Assembly (NCBI RefSeq): GCF_900698935.1
Contig: NZ_LR217715.1
Coordinates: forward strand, 186,001-250,000
Length of the DNA stretch: 64,000 nt
Source: Erwinia_E haradaeae_D
GTDB lineage: Bacteria > Pseudomonadota > Gammaproteobacteria > Enterobacterales > Enterobacteriaceae
Reading direction: 5' to 3'
Within the stretch, counting starts at the first letter, position 1. Each line of letters begins with the position of its first letter. Under the pieces are notes generated by a model. That model was not told the origin of the DNA and did no database searches. It saw nothing but the letters and a program-made list of their open reading frames with translations. Positions 1 to 8,852 of this stretch are shown piece by piece. The position numbers and the translations under genes were made by a program.

Positions 1-627
1 GTGCGTTATGCGGATTACTTACTACAGCACCGGCGAAACTATCGACACTCAGGTTCGCATGTCATTTGGTCAGTGACTATTCCTATGGTGTCTAATCATC
101 TTGATCAACGTGCACGTAAATATTTATCTATTGTTAAAAAAGCTTCAGAGCGATATGGTATTTCTCAGTCTTTAATTCTAGCTATTATGGAAATTGAATC
201 TAGCTTTAATCCGTATGCTGTTAGTCACTCTAACGCTTTAGGGTTAATGCAGATCGTACAGAATACAGCTGGATTAGATGTATTTCGTATGCAGGGTAAG
301 CATGGTCAACCAAGTCGTAGATATTTATTGGACCCAGAAAAGAATATAGATGTTGGAGTAGCATACCTTTCATTATTACAAAGAAACTATTTTGCTGATA
401 TTAGAAACCCTGTTTCACGGATCTATGCAGTGATTACTGCTTATCATGCTGGGGCAGGCAGTGTATTTAGGGTGTTTTCGAGTAAAAAAGATCGTGCTGT
501 GTCTGTGATCAACCGTCTCTCTTCTGAAGAAGTATATAAGATGCTAATGGATACACATCCAAGACCAGAATCACGTCGATATTTATACAAAGTTCGCCAT
601 GCACAAAAAGCTTTTAATCGTTATTAA
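1..627 (+). CDS. mltC: Membrane-bound lytic murein transglycosylase C, C-terminal part (cut by window edge)
   Basis: MltC cleaves the glycan strands of peptidoglycan at the outer membrane, leaving anhydromuropeptide ends. The window holds the last 208 residues, corresponding to the Slt-type catalytic domain of a family usually near 360 residues. The GTG at base 1 is probably an internal valine codon, because the frame is open to the edge and the lipoprotein N-terminus is missing. Seen: IMEIESSFNPYAVS with the expected catalytic glutamate near fragment residue 66, ALGLMQ, and AYHAGAGSV where E. coli has AYNGGAGSV. With nlpD further on, it argues that some peptidoglycan is still remodelled. Identification is firm; true start lies outside the window. 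Confidence 0.93.
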   Translation: MRYADYLLQHRRNYRHSGSHVIWSVTIPMVSNHLDQRARKYLSIVKKASERYGISQSLILAIMEIESSFNPYAVSHSNALGLMQIVQNTAGLDVFRMQGKHGQPSRRYLLDPEKNIDVGVAYLSLLQRNYFADIRNPVSRIYAVITAYHAGAGSVFRVFSSKKDRAVSVINRLSSEEVYKMLMDTHPRPESRRYLYKVRHAQKAFNRY

Positions 628-1254
628 ACGACATGGTTGTTTAAATCTGACACATTAATGATCACTATTTCTTATAGAATGCAGTAATAGGAATTGACTA
701 TTTTATAGTCTTCCACAAGAAATATTGTGATGAGAAGGTTGATAAGATTTTTTCCGCTTAAGCGGAATATAACTTTAGAAGTTATTTCTTGGAAATGTAC
801 ACACTATCTATAGTGTAATGATCTTATATTCTGCGTGTCATCCCTAAGATGTCATCTTCAATTTTAGAAGGGAGAACAAGAAATGTTATATTTAGTAAGA
901 ATTAAATTCTATTTAAAGATCTCAGTGGAGAGAAGGTATCAAAAAAAGAATCTATATGCAGAACGTGTGAGTAATGATTTAAAATCAGCGCATCTGGCAT
1001 GACATGCATCTTGCATGAAAGATATACACTACTAATATGGCAATCGCAGTATATATATTTTAGAAAAACCTTCACTCTAAAGGGAAGGGAATTTTTATTA
1101 TATATAATATGATTATTTTCGGCGATATTATACATAATTTATAGACTCCCTCAGGTATATATGAATTATATAAATACTCTATTCGAATTCGCTATTAATA
1201 TATCTAGATTCTGTATGGTACAAGACCGTAGATCATATTAATCCTCTTGTTTAA
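628..1254. other. Gene-free spacer after mltC
   Basis: I find no open frame with family resemblance and no tRNA-like T-arm here. All three forward frames are broken by stops. In E. coli a transporter gene follows mltC, but I could not recognise any of it. Confidence 0.5.
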
Positions 1255-1307
1255 TATCGGTGCGAGACGTTGTTTGTAATAGGACTGCAGTCCTACGCTC
1301 GCCGATA
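1255..1307. repeat. Structured GC-richer island: interrupted 10-bp stem enclosing a 14-bp palindrome
   Basis: TATCG (1255-1259) pairs with CGATA (1303-1307), and GCGAG (1262-1266) with CTCGC (1298-1302), giving a 10-bp stem with a two-base bulge. Inside the loop lies the perfect palindrome AGGACTGCAGTCCT (1281-1294). The stretch is visibly richer in G and C than its surroundings. On the minus strand it also reads through without stops for about 25 codons. It could be a structured RNA, a binding site or part of a decayed gene; I do not recognise it. Confidence 0.45.
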
Positions 1308-1570
1308 GGCTGTAAGCTTTAACCAAAATCAAACTATAAGCATGAAGCAGAATTCATATCAGTCATAGAACAAAGAGTCTGCTGTATCTAGAAAACGATG
1401 ACAAATCCTTTTAAATCTAAAAATCTAATGGTTGGTGATCAAATATATCTGATCGCATAAACATTCCTATACTATAGTGTTGACCATCAAATATAATAAG
1501 AACTATATTTTGTTTTTTTGAAGTAATTCATAAGAAAAAGAGTGTTTGAGGTTTTGAGGTGATGACGGAT

Positions 1571-1700
1571 GTGCATATTTTATTTTTTGAATTGTCAGTA
1601 ATATAGTGAATTTATGCTAATTTTAATGTCATGATACTTGGTATGTTCTTTTCTATATCAGAATAATTTTATGCCATGTATGTGGTGTTTTAAATTGTAA
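1571..1700 (+). pseudogene. gloA: gloA relic (glyoxalase I), 5' half readable
   Basis: Glyoxalase I detoxifies methylglyoxal. From GTG 1571 the frame reads V-H-I-L-F-F-E-L-S-V, aligning with the E. coli GloA start M-R-L-L-H-T-M-L-R-V. Two stops follow, then F-N-V-M-I-L-G-M matches D-F-Y-T-K-V-L-G-M at the expected distance, and further on SE and Y....VVF match SEN and Y.YSLAF. In E. coli gloA lies directly before rnt with about 100 bp between them. A full gene from 1571 would end near 1976, leaving the same gap before rnt at 2093. Several stops make it non-functional. Confidence 0.6.
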
Positions 1701-2092
1701 TCTTTTAGATATGAGAAACCATTTAAGATTTTCTAATATACCAAGCGATAGTAGCGTATATCATGCAATAGCGGGATTCATAACCATTATGATGTAATAG
1801 GTGGTTTTTTTCACTAGATATTATCGCATAATATATCATTATTGTGATATGTATACCCATAGTATGAGTAGAGTTCTATAGTGTCTTTATATAATGTAAT
1901 CACATACTTATTTTTTAATATTTGAGTGCATTGTGAGAATACAAGACAGTGGTAAAATCCATATTAAGATAGCTAGTAAACGTAGTGATATAGCGTCGCA
2001 TATGCAGTGAGATAGGGTATCTTTGTTCTCGATACTTAATGCGAAATTTTTCTATGTATGTACACTTTTTTCGAAAATGAGATTTCTAATTA

Positions 2093-2743
2093 ATGCATGA
2101 TTTCAATAAGCCAAACATACTCCTCAGTAACCGTTTTCGTGGTTTTTATCCGGTTGTGATTGATATTGAGACCGCAGGTTTTGACGCTAAAACGAATGCG
2201 TTATTGGAGATTGCGGCGATCACGCTCAAAATGGATAGTCACGGTTGGCTTGGAAAAGATGCTATTTTACATTTTCATGTGAAGCCTTTTCCTGGGTTAA
2301 CGTTACATCCCGAGGCGTTAGCATTTAATGGAATTGATCCAGGAAATCCTCTACGTGGTGCAGTTTGTGAATCAGAAGCTTTACATGCTATTTTTACACT
2401 AGTTCGTCAAGGATTAAATAAAAGTGGATGCAATCGAGCTATTCTTGTAGCGCACAACGCAACATTTGATTTAAGTTTTATGAATGCTGCGATTGCTCGT
2501 TCAAATCTTAAACGTAACCCCTTTCATCCTTTTGTAACGTTTGATACTGCAGCTTTAAGCGGGCTCGTACTTGGCCAAACTGTACTTGCAAAAGCATGTA
2601 CAACCGCTGGTATATCATTTGATAATAGTCAGGCTCATTCAGCATTGTATGATACTATGCAAACTGCAGAGTTATTTTGTGAACTCGTGAATCGCTGGAA
2701 ACGGCTCGGTGGTTGGCCATTAACTCAAGCCGTACATGTATAG
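2093..2743 (+). CDS. rnt: Ribonuclease T
   Basis: RNase T is a homodimeric 3'-5' exonuclease that trims the CCA-proximal ends of tRNA, 5S and 23S rRNA precursors. The 216-residue product matches the E. coli length of 215. The DEDDh residues are in place: D24 and E26 in VIDIETAG, the aspartate of AHNATFDLSF near 126, and H182/D187 in HSALYDT. The ATG at 2093 gives the E. coli-like N-terminus leading into RFRGFYPVV. The neighbouring gloA relic shows the ancestral gloA-rnt order. The C-terminal WKRLGGWPL is conserved, so the gene looks intact. Confidence 0.97.
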   Translation: MHDFNKPNILLSNRFRGFYPVVIDIETAGFDAKTNALLEIAAITLKMDSHGWLGKDAILHFHVKPFPGLTLHPEALAFNGIDPGNPLRGAVCESEALHAIFTLVRQGLNKSGCNRAILVAHNATFDLSFMNAAIARSNLKRNPFHPFVTFDTAALSGLVLGQTVLAKACTTAGISFDNSQAHSALYDTMQTAELFCELVNRWKRLGGWPLTQAVHV

Positions 2744-3149
2744 ATTTGATACAGAATTTTGATTTTATCCTGACGTATATTGCATATCATCTAGTCACGC
2801 ATAATAGTAATCTAGCAGCAACATTTATATAAAAAAGACGGATAGGGTTGAGTATAGAGTAATTGAGTATAGAGTAATGATGAGGTTGTTTCATTATTTG
2901 TAGAAAGAATCTATAGAATAACTTAAGGTATAATGCAAAAAAGATATGTTTCATAAATTAGAAGTCTTTAGCACTATTTAACTCCTAGCTATTTCTGTAT
3001 AAAAATAAAATTGTATATATACTTCATTAAGCATTAAAAAGGAAGTATAAATGCTGATTTATAGTTAATAACATATCGAATGCTAATGAATTTGTAATGA
3101 TTTCTACAAAACATAATATAGCAGAAGATGGTCGGCATCTTAATTATTT
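2744..3149. other. Spacer between rnt and ygdQ (convergent)
   Basis: The two genes converge here. No coding relic was recognised and no T-tract hairpin was found. The only pattern is a 15-bp tandem duplication at 2848-2877, listed separately. Confidence 0.5.
2848..2877. repeat. 15-bp tandem duplication
   Basis: The unit TTGAGTATAGAGTAA occurs twice back to back (2848-2862 and 2863-2877) without mismatches. It lies in non-coding DNA and looks like a recent slippage or duplication event. Confidence 0.9.
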
Positions 3150-3866
3150 TTAATTATGTAAGCTGAGTTTTTTGTTACGTTTATCCTCTAAGGTTGCTAC
3201 GATTCCTGAGAAAAATATCGCAAAATATATATAATTTTTTATAATTATAATATCGAAGCTTTCTAGTATTAATGCCATGCCAATTAAAATCAGAGCGCTG
3301 AGTGCTAATATTTTTATTGATGGATTGTGGTTGATATAGCTACTAATTATATTGGAAAAAAGCATCATTACTAATACTGCAATGATTACCGCTGTCATCA
3401 TAATTATTAGATGGGCCGAAAGACCAACTGCAGTGATAATTGAATCTAGACTAAAAACCATATCTAGTAAAATAATCTGTATGATAGCTCCCCAAAAAGG
3501 GTACGCATGAGTGTTCTTTGAGCATGAAATACCTTGTATGTTTGTATACAGCTCAATGCTAGAGCTCAAGAGCAAAAACACTCCACCAAGTAGCAGTATG
3601 ATGTCTCGTATCGAAAAATGATGACCTTCTACTACGAATAGCGGACCAGTGCAATGCATGATTTTTGTAATAGACACTAGTAAGATTAATCGCATTATCA
3701 TGGCTGCAGTCATGCCTATTAAATGTGCAGAATGTTGCTGTTGTTTTGGTAGCTTTTCCACTACTAGCATCAGAAAGATAATATTATCAATGCCAAGAAT
3801 GACTTCAAGAATGGTTAGTGTGCCAAGAGATAACCACATATCAGGGTTGGTAATCCATTCATACAT
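3150..3866 (-). CDS. ygdQ: YgdQ, TerC-family integral membrane protein
   Basis: The product is a 238-residue multi-spanning inner-membrane protein closely resembling E. coli YgdQ (237 residues) of the TerC family. Members are linked to metal-ion handling, but YgdQ itself has no settled role. Seen: the family signatures LTILEVILGIDNIIFL near residue 20 and DMVFSLDSIITAVGLS near 135, each with acidic residues inside membrane segments, plus about seven hydrophobic stretches. The C-terminus (SGIVATLEDKRNKK) has drifted from the E. coli form. An AAGGAA about 10 bases before ATG 3866 supports the start. A mutH relic precedes it as mutH does in E. coli. Confidence 0.9.
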   Translation of the reverse strand: MYEWITNPDMWLSLGTLTILEVILGIDNIIFLMLVVEKLPKQQQHSAHLIGMTAAMIMRLILLVSITKIMHCTGPLFVVEGHHFSIRDIILLLGGVFLLLSSSIELYTNIQGISCSKNTHAYPFWGAIIQIILLDMVFSLDSIITAVGLSAHLIIMMTAVIIAVLVMMLFSNIISSYINHNPSIKILALSALILIGMALILESFDIIIIKNYIYFAIFFSGIVATLEDKRNKKLSLHN

Positions 3867-3894
3867 TCTTTATGTTTCCTTAAAAGGGTAGCTC

Positions 3895-3975
3895 TTCCAT
3901 TGTCACCATTTTCTGTATACAGTGTGTTATACTTCGTATAAAAGCTCTAGGCTTTGGAAGCATACTGAGCGTGAT
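3895..3975 (-). pseudogene. mutH: mutH 3' relic (mismatch-repair endonuclease tail)
   Basis: Upstream of ygdQ on its strand, a frame reads K-I-T-L-S-M-L-P-K-P-R-A-F-I-R-S-I-T. This resembles the MutH C-terminus R-I-L-T-L-P-R-G-F followed by K-N-F-T, with small gaps. In E. coli mutH ends about 70 bp before ygdQ, and the relic sits at that distance. The match is short and rests partly on gene order, so I rank it as probable rather than certain. Confidence 0.42.
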
Positions 3976-4243
3976 TTTAGAAAATGGATGGTGTAGTATA
4001 CATATGACTTATTACAACATAATCATCTAGTACAATATTTTCTTCGATTTATAATGTACGGTATATCCTTGTGCGCTATGATTTCGTTGCAGTTATAAGT
4101 ATCTATGATAAGAATTTTGTACGACAAACTATTATTGTAAGAAATTTTAGCACTAGACTTCAATAGTGTTGACTAGATTTAAAATAGATAAAGAATATAT
4201 CTTATAGTTTTAACATCACCCTCAATCAGTGTTATAGTAGGGT

Positions 4244-4438
4244 CTAAAGATGATCGGGAGTGTGAAAGCTATTTGAGAGAGATTTATGTATTTCTGTCGT
4301 TATAGCAGTATAGACATACTTACTACAAGTCTCATGAGTATAATGGGAGCGATATTTAGGGTGTCTTGTGACATATGATGTCTTTTTTACTGTAGCTCTT
4401 AAGGTTAATAAAAAGCTTTTTACATTTTTAAACATATT
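4244..4438 (-). pseudogene. mutY: mutY relic (adenine DNA glycosylase), N-terminal part
   Basis: MutY removes adenine mispaired with 8-oxoguanine. A 63-codon open stretch on the minus strand carries FK....S..LT..ATV, then R.P, then Y.A....IHK. These align in order with MutY YKVWLSE, QQTQVATV, RFP and YYARARNLHK; the last block aligns without gaps. In E. coli mutY is transcribed divergently from trmB, and this relic has the same orientation beside trmB. The helix-hairpin-helix and iron-sulfur regions are not readable downstream. Although open, the frame is a remnant and not a small gene. Confidence 0.55.
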
Positions 4439-4502
4439 TGGTGTATTAGTAGAGAGTTGAAGTAATAATACTATATTATATATTATAGTGATAACAATAA
4501 TT

Positions 4503-5219
4503 ATGATCGATAATATCGAGAAACAGCTTTATAAAAAAGATTGCTCTATCCGTCGCGTTTTGAGTTTTATGCCTCGTCAGGGTCGTTGTACTCCCAGTCA
4601 AAAGAAAGCATTGGAAAGATTATGGCCTATAATGGGTGTTGAATACCAAAGAAAACCTATTGACTTTACTTTTTTATTTGGTTGTTCAGCGCCAGTTGTA
4701 TTAGAGATTGGTTTTGGAATGGGTTCTTCTTTAGTAACTATGGCGGCTATGAATTCACATAGGAATTTTTTTGGTATTGAAGTTTATAAACCAGGTGTCG
4801 GAGCGTGTTTGGTAAAAGCACAGGAAGCTCAAGTAAGTAATCTCCGTATAGCATATCACGATGCAGTAGAAGTCTTAGATCTGATGGTGCCTTTAGACTC
4901 GCTTGATACGGTACAAATTTTTTTTCCGGACCCATGGCCGAAGAAACGCCATAATAAGCGTCGCATGATACAAAAGCCTTTCGTACAACTCATTTTACAA
5001 AAGCTTAAGTTAGGCGGTGTGTTACATATGGCAACGGATTGGAAAGATTACGCTCATGACATGCTTAGAGTAATGAATGCTATAGACGGTTATCAGAATC
5101 AGTCCATAGATAACACCTGGGTATCACGTCCAAAATTGAGACCATATACAAAATTTGAAAAAAGAGGAGAACTCTGTGGTCACGGAATATGGGATTTAAT
5201 GTTTCAGCGTGTGAAGTAA
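4503..5219 (+). CDS. trmB: tRNA (guanine-N7-)-methyltransferase
   Basis: TrmB methylates G46 in the variable loop of tRNAs using S-adenosylmethionine. The SAM motif LEIGFGMG is at residues 67-74 and the family block FFPDPW near 140, followed by K.RHNKRR. The C-terminus TKFE.RG...GHG.WDLMF is conserved. ATG 4503 is preferred over an upstream in-frame GTG at 4488, because it puts 16 residues before RRVLSF, close to the 17 in E. coli. No clear Shine-Dalgarno sequence precedes either start. The length of 238 matches the family. The divergent partner mutY survives only as a relic. Confidence 0.95.
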   Translation: MIDNIEKQLYKKDCSIRRVLSFMPRQGRCTPSQKKALERLWPIMGVEYQRKPIDFTFLFGCSAPVVLEIGFGMGSSLVTMAAMNSHRNFFGIEVYKPGVGACLVKAQEAQVSNLRIAYHDAVEVLDLMVPLDSLDTVQIFFPDPWPKKRHNKRRMIQKPFVQLILQKLKLGGVLHMATDWKDYAHDMLRVMNAIDGYQNQSIDNTWVSRPKLRPYTKFEKRGELCGHGIWDLMFQRVK

Positions 5220-5616
5220 TCGCTGGATAGCATAATATTTTAGGATTTGTTTACATAAAAAATTCATGTTATTATATATAATTATAATGTAGTATCAAAA
5301 AAATTTATTTGCAATTTATTGAATGCAAGTCAAGTGGGATGTGAATTGGTTTTGTAATTTATCGGGGAAGATGTATTTCTTTTCTTTTTTGGTTTTTATA
5401 GTGCATTTCACGGAGCTCAGGGAGTATGATTTTTCTTTAGCCTCTTAATTTCCTTTATCAGCATACTCCATTTGTATATACAGTAAGATTGTATCTGATG
5501 ATACACAGGAACAATATTATTAAAAATGAACATGAAGATAGTGCTGAAGCTCTATAAGTATAGATACTATAGCTCGCGTGAGTGTGTAAATAAAGATTGT
5601 AGTGTAAGGATGTCTC
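5220..5616. other. Spacer and leader before thrS
   Basis: There is no recognisable gene. In E. coli yggL follows trmB, but I see only a doubtful K-I-H-V match to it near 5260. The last part must contain the thrS promoter and leader. An AAGGA lies about 7 bases before ATG 5617. Confidence 0.4.
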
Positions 5617-7536
5617 ATGCCTGTAATAACCATTTTTAATGGAAGACAGAGATCATTTGATCAGCCTGTTAGCATTATGGATATCGTAATGGCCATGGCC
5701 CCAGAACTCGCAAAAAAATGTGTTGCGGGAAGGGTAAACCATAAGCTGCTTGATATATCTGATACAATTTCATCAGATGCTACCGTAGGTATTATCACTG
5801 TACAAGACCCAGATGGTATTAATATTGTTCGTCATTCTTGTGCTCACTTGTTAGGTCATGCTATTAAACAGATTTGGCCAGATACTAAAATGGCTATTGG
5901 TCCAGTTGTTGAATGTGGTTTCTATTATGATGTTGATATTCCTCATACACTTACGGAGGAGGATATTACGCTTCTTGAACAAAGAATGCATAATCTAGTG
6001 CAAAGTGGTTATGAGGTAATAAAAAAGAATGTCAGTTGGAAAGAGGCACATGATATTTTTACCGCAAGAGACGAAACATACAAAATTGCCATTCTAGAGG
6101 AGAACATTCTACCAACGCAGAGCCTAAGTGTATACATTCATCAGGAATATATTGATATGTGTCGTGGACCGCATGTGCCAAATATACGTTTTTGTAATAA
6201 TTTTAAATTGCAAAAAATTTCTGGTGCATATTGGAGGGGCAACAGTCAGAATAAGATGTTACAGCGTATTTACGGTACTGCATGGGCAGAAAAGAAACAG
6301 TTAGTGAGTTATTTGGTAGCATTGCAAGCAGCAGCCAAGCGCGACCACCGTAAAATTGCTAAACAGCTTGATTTATATCATATGCAAGAAGAAGCGCCAG
6401 GCATGGTTTTTTGGCATCATGATGGGTGGAGTATTTTTCGTGAATTAGAAGCATTTGTGCGTAGTCGATTACAGGAGTATGATTATCAAGAAGTAAAAGG
6501 TCCATTGATCATGGATCGAGAATTATGGAGGAAAACGGGTCACTGGGATAACTATAAAGATGCAATGTTTACAACCTTTTCTGAGAACCGCGAGTATTGT
6601 ATAAAACCAATGAATTGTCCTGGGCATGTGCAAATTTTCAATCAGAGCCAAAAATCTTATCGAGATCTTCCATTACGAATGGCTGAGTTTGGTAGTTGTC
6701 ATCGTAATGAGTTATCCGGTGCGCTACATGGATTGATGCGCGTGCGTGGGTTCACCCAAGACGATGCCCATATTTTTTGTACAACAGAGCAGGTACACGA
6801 CGAGGTAAATAGTTGTATTAAGATGTTATACGAGATGTATAACACATTTGGTTTTAAAAAAACTACGGTCAAGTTATCTACGAGACCAGAAAAATTCATC
6901 GGTAGCGTAAATCTCTGGGATCGTTCAGAATCTGATTTAGTGTCTGTACTAAAAGCAAACAAAATTCTATTTGAATATCAGCCGGGCGATGGTGCATTTT
7001 ATGGTCCAAAAATTGAATTTACATTGTATGACTCCCTGGACAGGGCATGGCAATGTGGTACTATTCAATTAGATTTTGCATTACCAACTCGTTTAAATGC
7101 CTCGTATATAGCGGAGAACAATGAACGTAAAGTTCCTGTGATGATTCATCGTGCGATATTAGGTTCTATAGAACGGTTCATTGGAATTTTAACGGAAGAG
7201 TATGCGGGATTTTTTCCAACTTGGCTTGCACCACTACAAGTGGTGGTGCTTAATATTACACAGAGTCAAGAAAAATACGTTCAAGAATTTGCGCACACTT
7301 TAAAAAATATAGGTATTCGAGTCAAAGCAGACGTGCGAAATGAAAAAATCGGATTTAAAATCCGTGAATATACCTTACGTCGTGTGCCTTATCTTTTGAT
7401 TTGTGGTGATAAAGAGATGACGACAGGAACAATATCTGTTCGTACACGGCGCGGTAAGAACTTAGGTTGTGTAAATGCTCAAGATTGGATGATGCAATTA
7501 CAGGATGAAATCTGCAGGCGTCAGAACCTGCATTAA
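5617..7536 (+). CDS. thrS: Threonyl-tRNA synthetase
   Basis: This enzyme charges tRNA-Thr and edits mischarged serine. At 639 residues it is close to E. coli's 642. Domains in order: TGS (about 1-62), the editing domain beginning RHSCAHLLGHA near 73, the class II catalytic core with zinc ligands C334 (NCPGH), H385 (DDAHIF) and the histidine of MIHRAILGS, and the anticodon-binding domain with RRVPYLLICGDKE. One oddity: motif 2 reads CHRNELSG, with leucine 366 replacing the nearly invariant proline of NEPSG. It heads the thrS-infC-rpmI-rplT operon, and its TAA lies inside the infC ribosome-binding region. Confidence 0.97.
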   Translation: MPVITIFNGRQRSFDQPVSIMDIVMAMAPELAKKCVAGRVNHKLLDISDTISSDATVGIITVQDPDGINIVRHSCAHLLGHAIKQIWPDTKMAIGPVVECGFYYDVDIPHTLTEEDITLLEQRMHNLVQSGYEVIKKNVSWKEAHDIFTARDETYKIAILEENILPTQSLSVYIHQEYIDMCRGPHVPNIRFCNNFKLQKISGAYWRGNSQNKMLQRIYGTAWAEKKQLVSYLVALQAAAKRDHRKIAKQLDLYHMQEEAPGMVFWHHDGWSIFRELEAFVRSRLQEYDYQEVKGPLIMDRELWRKTGHWDNYKDAMFTTFSENREYCIKPMNCPGHVQIFNQSQKSYRDLPLRMAEFGSCHRNELSGALHGLMRVRGFTQDDAHIFCTTEQVHDEVNSCIKMLYEMYNTFGFKKTTVKLSTRPEKFIGSVNLWDRSESDLVSVLKANKILFEYQPGDGAFYGPKIEFTLYDSLDRAWQCGTIQLDFALPTRLNASYIAENNERKVPVMIHRAILGSIERFIGILTEEYAGFFPTWLAPLQVVVLNITQSQEKYVQEFAHTLKNIGIRVKADVRNEKIGFKIREYTLRRVPYLLICGDKEMTTGTISVRTRRGKNLGCVNAQDWMMQLQDEICRRQNLH

Positions 7537-7538
7537 TT

Positions 7539-7554
7539 GGAGGAGCATAGTATT
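7539..7554 (+). promoter_or_regulatory. infC Shine-Dalgarno and AUU start codon
   Basis: GGAGGAG (7539-7545) sits six bases before ATT at 7552. The reading frame from ATT gives I-K-G-G-K-R-V-Q, the exact place where E. coli IF3 begins with its unusual AUU codon. An in-frame TTG at 7537 overlaps the Shine-Dalgarno itself and is not a credible start. In E. coli IF3 discriminates against AUU and so represses its own translation; keeping this codon suggests the loop still works. Confidence 0.88.
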
Positions 7555-8100
7555 AAAGGTGGAAAACGAGTTCAACTAGTACGCGCGAATCGTATTAATG
7601 GAGATATTCGTGCTACTGAAGTTCGTCTGACAGACATAGAAGGTGAACAGATTGGTATTGTCAGCCTAGATGAAGCTTTAGAAAAAGCGAAAGGGGCCGG
7701 CGTCGACCTTGTTGAGATTAGCCCAAATGCTGAACCGCCAGTCTGTCGTATTATGAACTATGGCAAGTTTCTTTATGAAAAGAATAAATCTTATAAGGAA
7801 CAAAAGAAAAAACAAAAAGTCATGCAAGTTAAAGAAATTAAATTCCGTCCCGGTACTGATGATGGCGATTATCAGGTTAAGTTACGTAATTTGATGCGCT
7901 TTTTAGAAGATGGAAATAAAACTAAAATTACACTATGTTTCCGTGGTCGTGAAATGGCGCATCAGCAACTTGGGATGGAGGTTATCAATCGTGTACGCAA
8001 GGATTTATGCGAAGATAGAAATCTCGCTATTTTAGAATCTTTTCCTACAAAGATTGAAGGTCGTCAGATGGTAATGATTCTTGCGCCTAAAAAGAAATAG
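7552..8100 (+). CDS. infC: Translation initiation factor IF-3 (AUU start)
   Basis: IF3 binds the 30S subunit, keeps 50S away and checks start-codon and initiator tRNA pairing. Read from ATT 7552 the product has 182 residues (E. coli 180), with the N-domain NRINGDIRATEVRLTD, the lysine-rich linker KEQKKKQK and the C-domain KEIKFRPGTD.GDYQVKLRNL...FRGREMAHQQLG. The start follows the thrS stop by 15 bases, indicating translational coupling. The sequence is highly conserved, with only minor drift in the C-domain helix (RKDLCEDRNLA). Confidence 0.97.
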   Translation: MKGGKRVQLVRANRINGDIRATEVRLTDIEGEQIGIVSLDEALEKAKGAGVDLVEISPNAEPPVCRIMNYGKFLYEKNKSYKEQKKKQKVMQVKEIKFRPGTDDGDYQVKLRNLMRFLEDGNKTKITLCFRGREMAHQQLGMEVINRVRKDLCEDRNLAILESFPTKIEGRQMVMILAPKKK

Positions 8101-8204
8101 TAGGCAAGAAAGAGATAAACTTGCACATATCTCTAATAATATTAGAGAATAAATGTTTTTCATCAAATGCCGCCGTGGTTCATCATGCAAAGTGGAAATC
8201 GCAC

Positions 8205-8402
8205 ATGCCTAAGATTAAGACTATACGTAGCGCCGCAAAGCGCTTCAAAAAAACCGCCTCTGGTGGTTTTAAACATAAACAAACTAATTTACGTCATATT
8301 TTAACTAAAAAATCCACTAAGCGTAAACGTCATTTACGACCGAAAAATATGGTTTCTAAAAGTGATATAGGCTTAGTACATGCTTGTTTGCCTTACTCAT
8401 AA
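8205..8402 (+). CDS. rpmI: 50S ribosomal protein L35
   Basis: L35 is a small basic protein of the large subunit. ATG 8205 gives 65 residues, the E. coli length, starting MPKIKTIRSAAKRFKKT and ending CLPYS. An in-frame ATG at 8121 would add 28 residues with no family counterpart, so it is rejected. The gene lies in the infC-rpmI-rplT operon, which L20 controls translationally in E. coli. I could not confirm the L20-binding pseudoknot by eye. Confidence 0.96.
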   Translation: MPKIKTIRSAAKRFKKTASGGFKHKQTNLRHILTKKSTKRKRHLRPKNMVSKSDIGLVHACLPYS

Positions 8403-8495
8403 GAAGCTTCAATGTCATACTTTACTCTATAATTATATTTGGAAATCATGATTTTAAAAAAGAGTATCATATTTTCTATATACAGGGGGAGATAA

Positions 8496-8852
8496 ATGGC
8501 TCGTGTAAAACGTGGTGTAATTGCTCGTGCGCGTCATAAGAAAATTTTAAATCAAGCTAAAGGTTATTATGGATCTCGTTCGCGTGTGTATCGAGTTGCA
8601 TGCCAAGCAGTTATAAAGGCTGGGCAATATGCTTATCGTGATCGTCGTCAGCGCAAACGTAATTTCCGTCGGATTTGGATTGTACGTATTAATGCTGCAG
8701 CTCGTAGATATGGAATGTCATATAGTATTTTTATGAATGGTCTGAAACAGGCTGCTATTAGCATAGATCGCAAAGTATTATCAGATATTGCTGTGTATGA
8801 TAACGTAGCATTTAATGAATTAGTAACTAGGGCAAAATCAGCATTAGCTTAA
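8496..8852 (+). CDS. rplT: 50S ribosomal protein L20
   Basis: L20 binds 23S rRNA early in large-subunit assembly and represses its own operon in E. coli. The 118-residue product is full length, with the arginine- and lysine-rich N-terminal extension RVKRGVIARARHKKIL and the globular RNA-binding C-domain (LNRKVL in E. coli, IDRKVLSDIAV here). GGGGGAG ends five bases before ATG 8496, a strong ribosome-binding site. In E. coli pheM-pheST follow within about 300 bp. Here pheS starts 1,440 bp away. Confidence 0.97.
   Translation: MARVKRGVIARARHKKILNQAKGYYGSRSRVYRVACQAVIKAGQYAYRDRRQRKRNFRRIWIVRINAAARRYGMSYSIFMNGLKQAAISIDRKVLSDIAVYDNVAFNELVTRAKSALA

Noticed and set aside
1..3. GTG at base 1 as the start of mltC
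   Set aside because: The catalytic domain alone would lack the lipoprotein signal; the gene is cut by the window edge.
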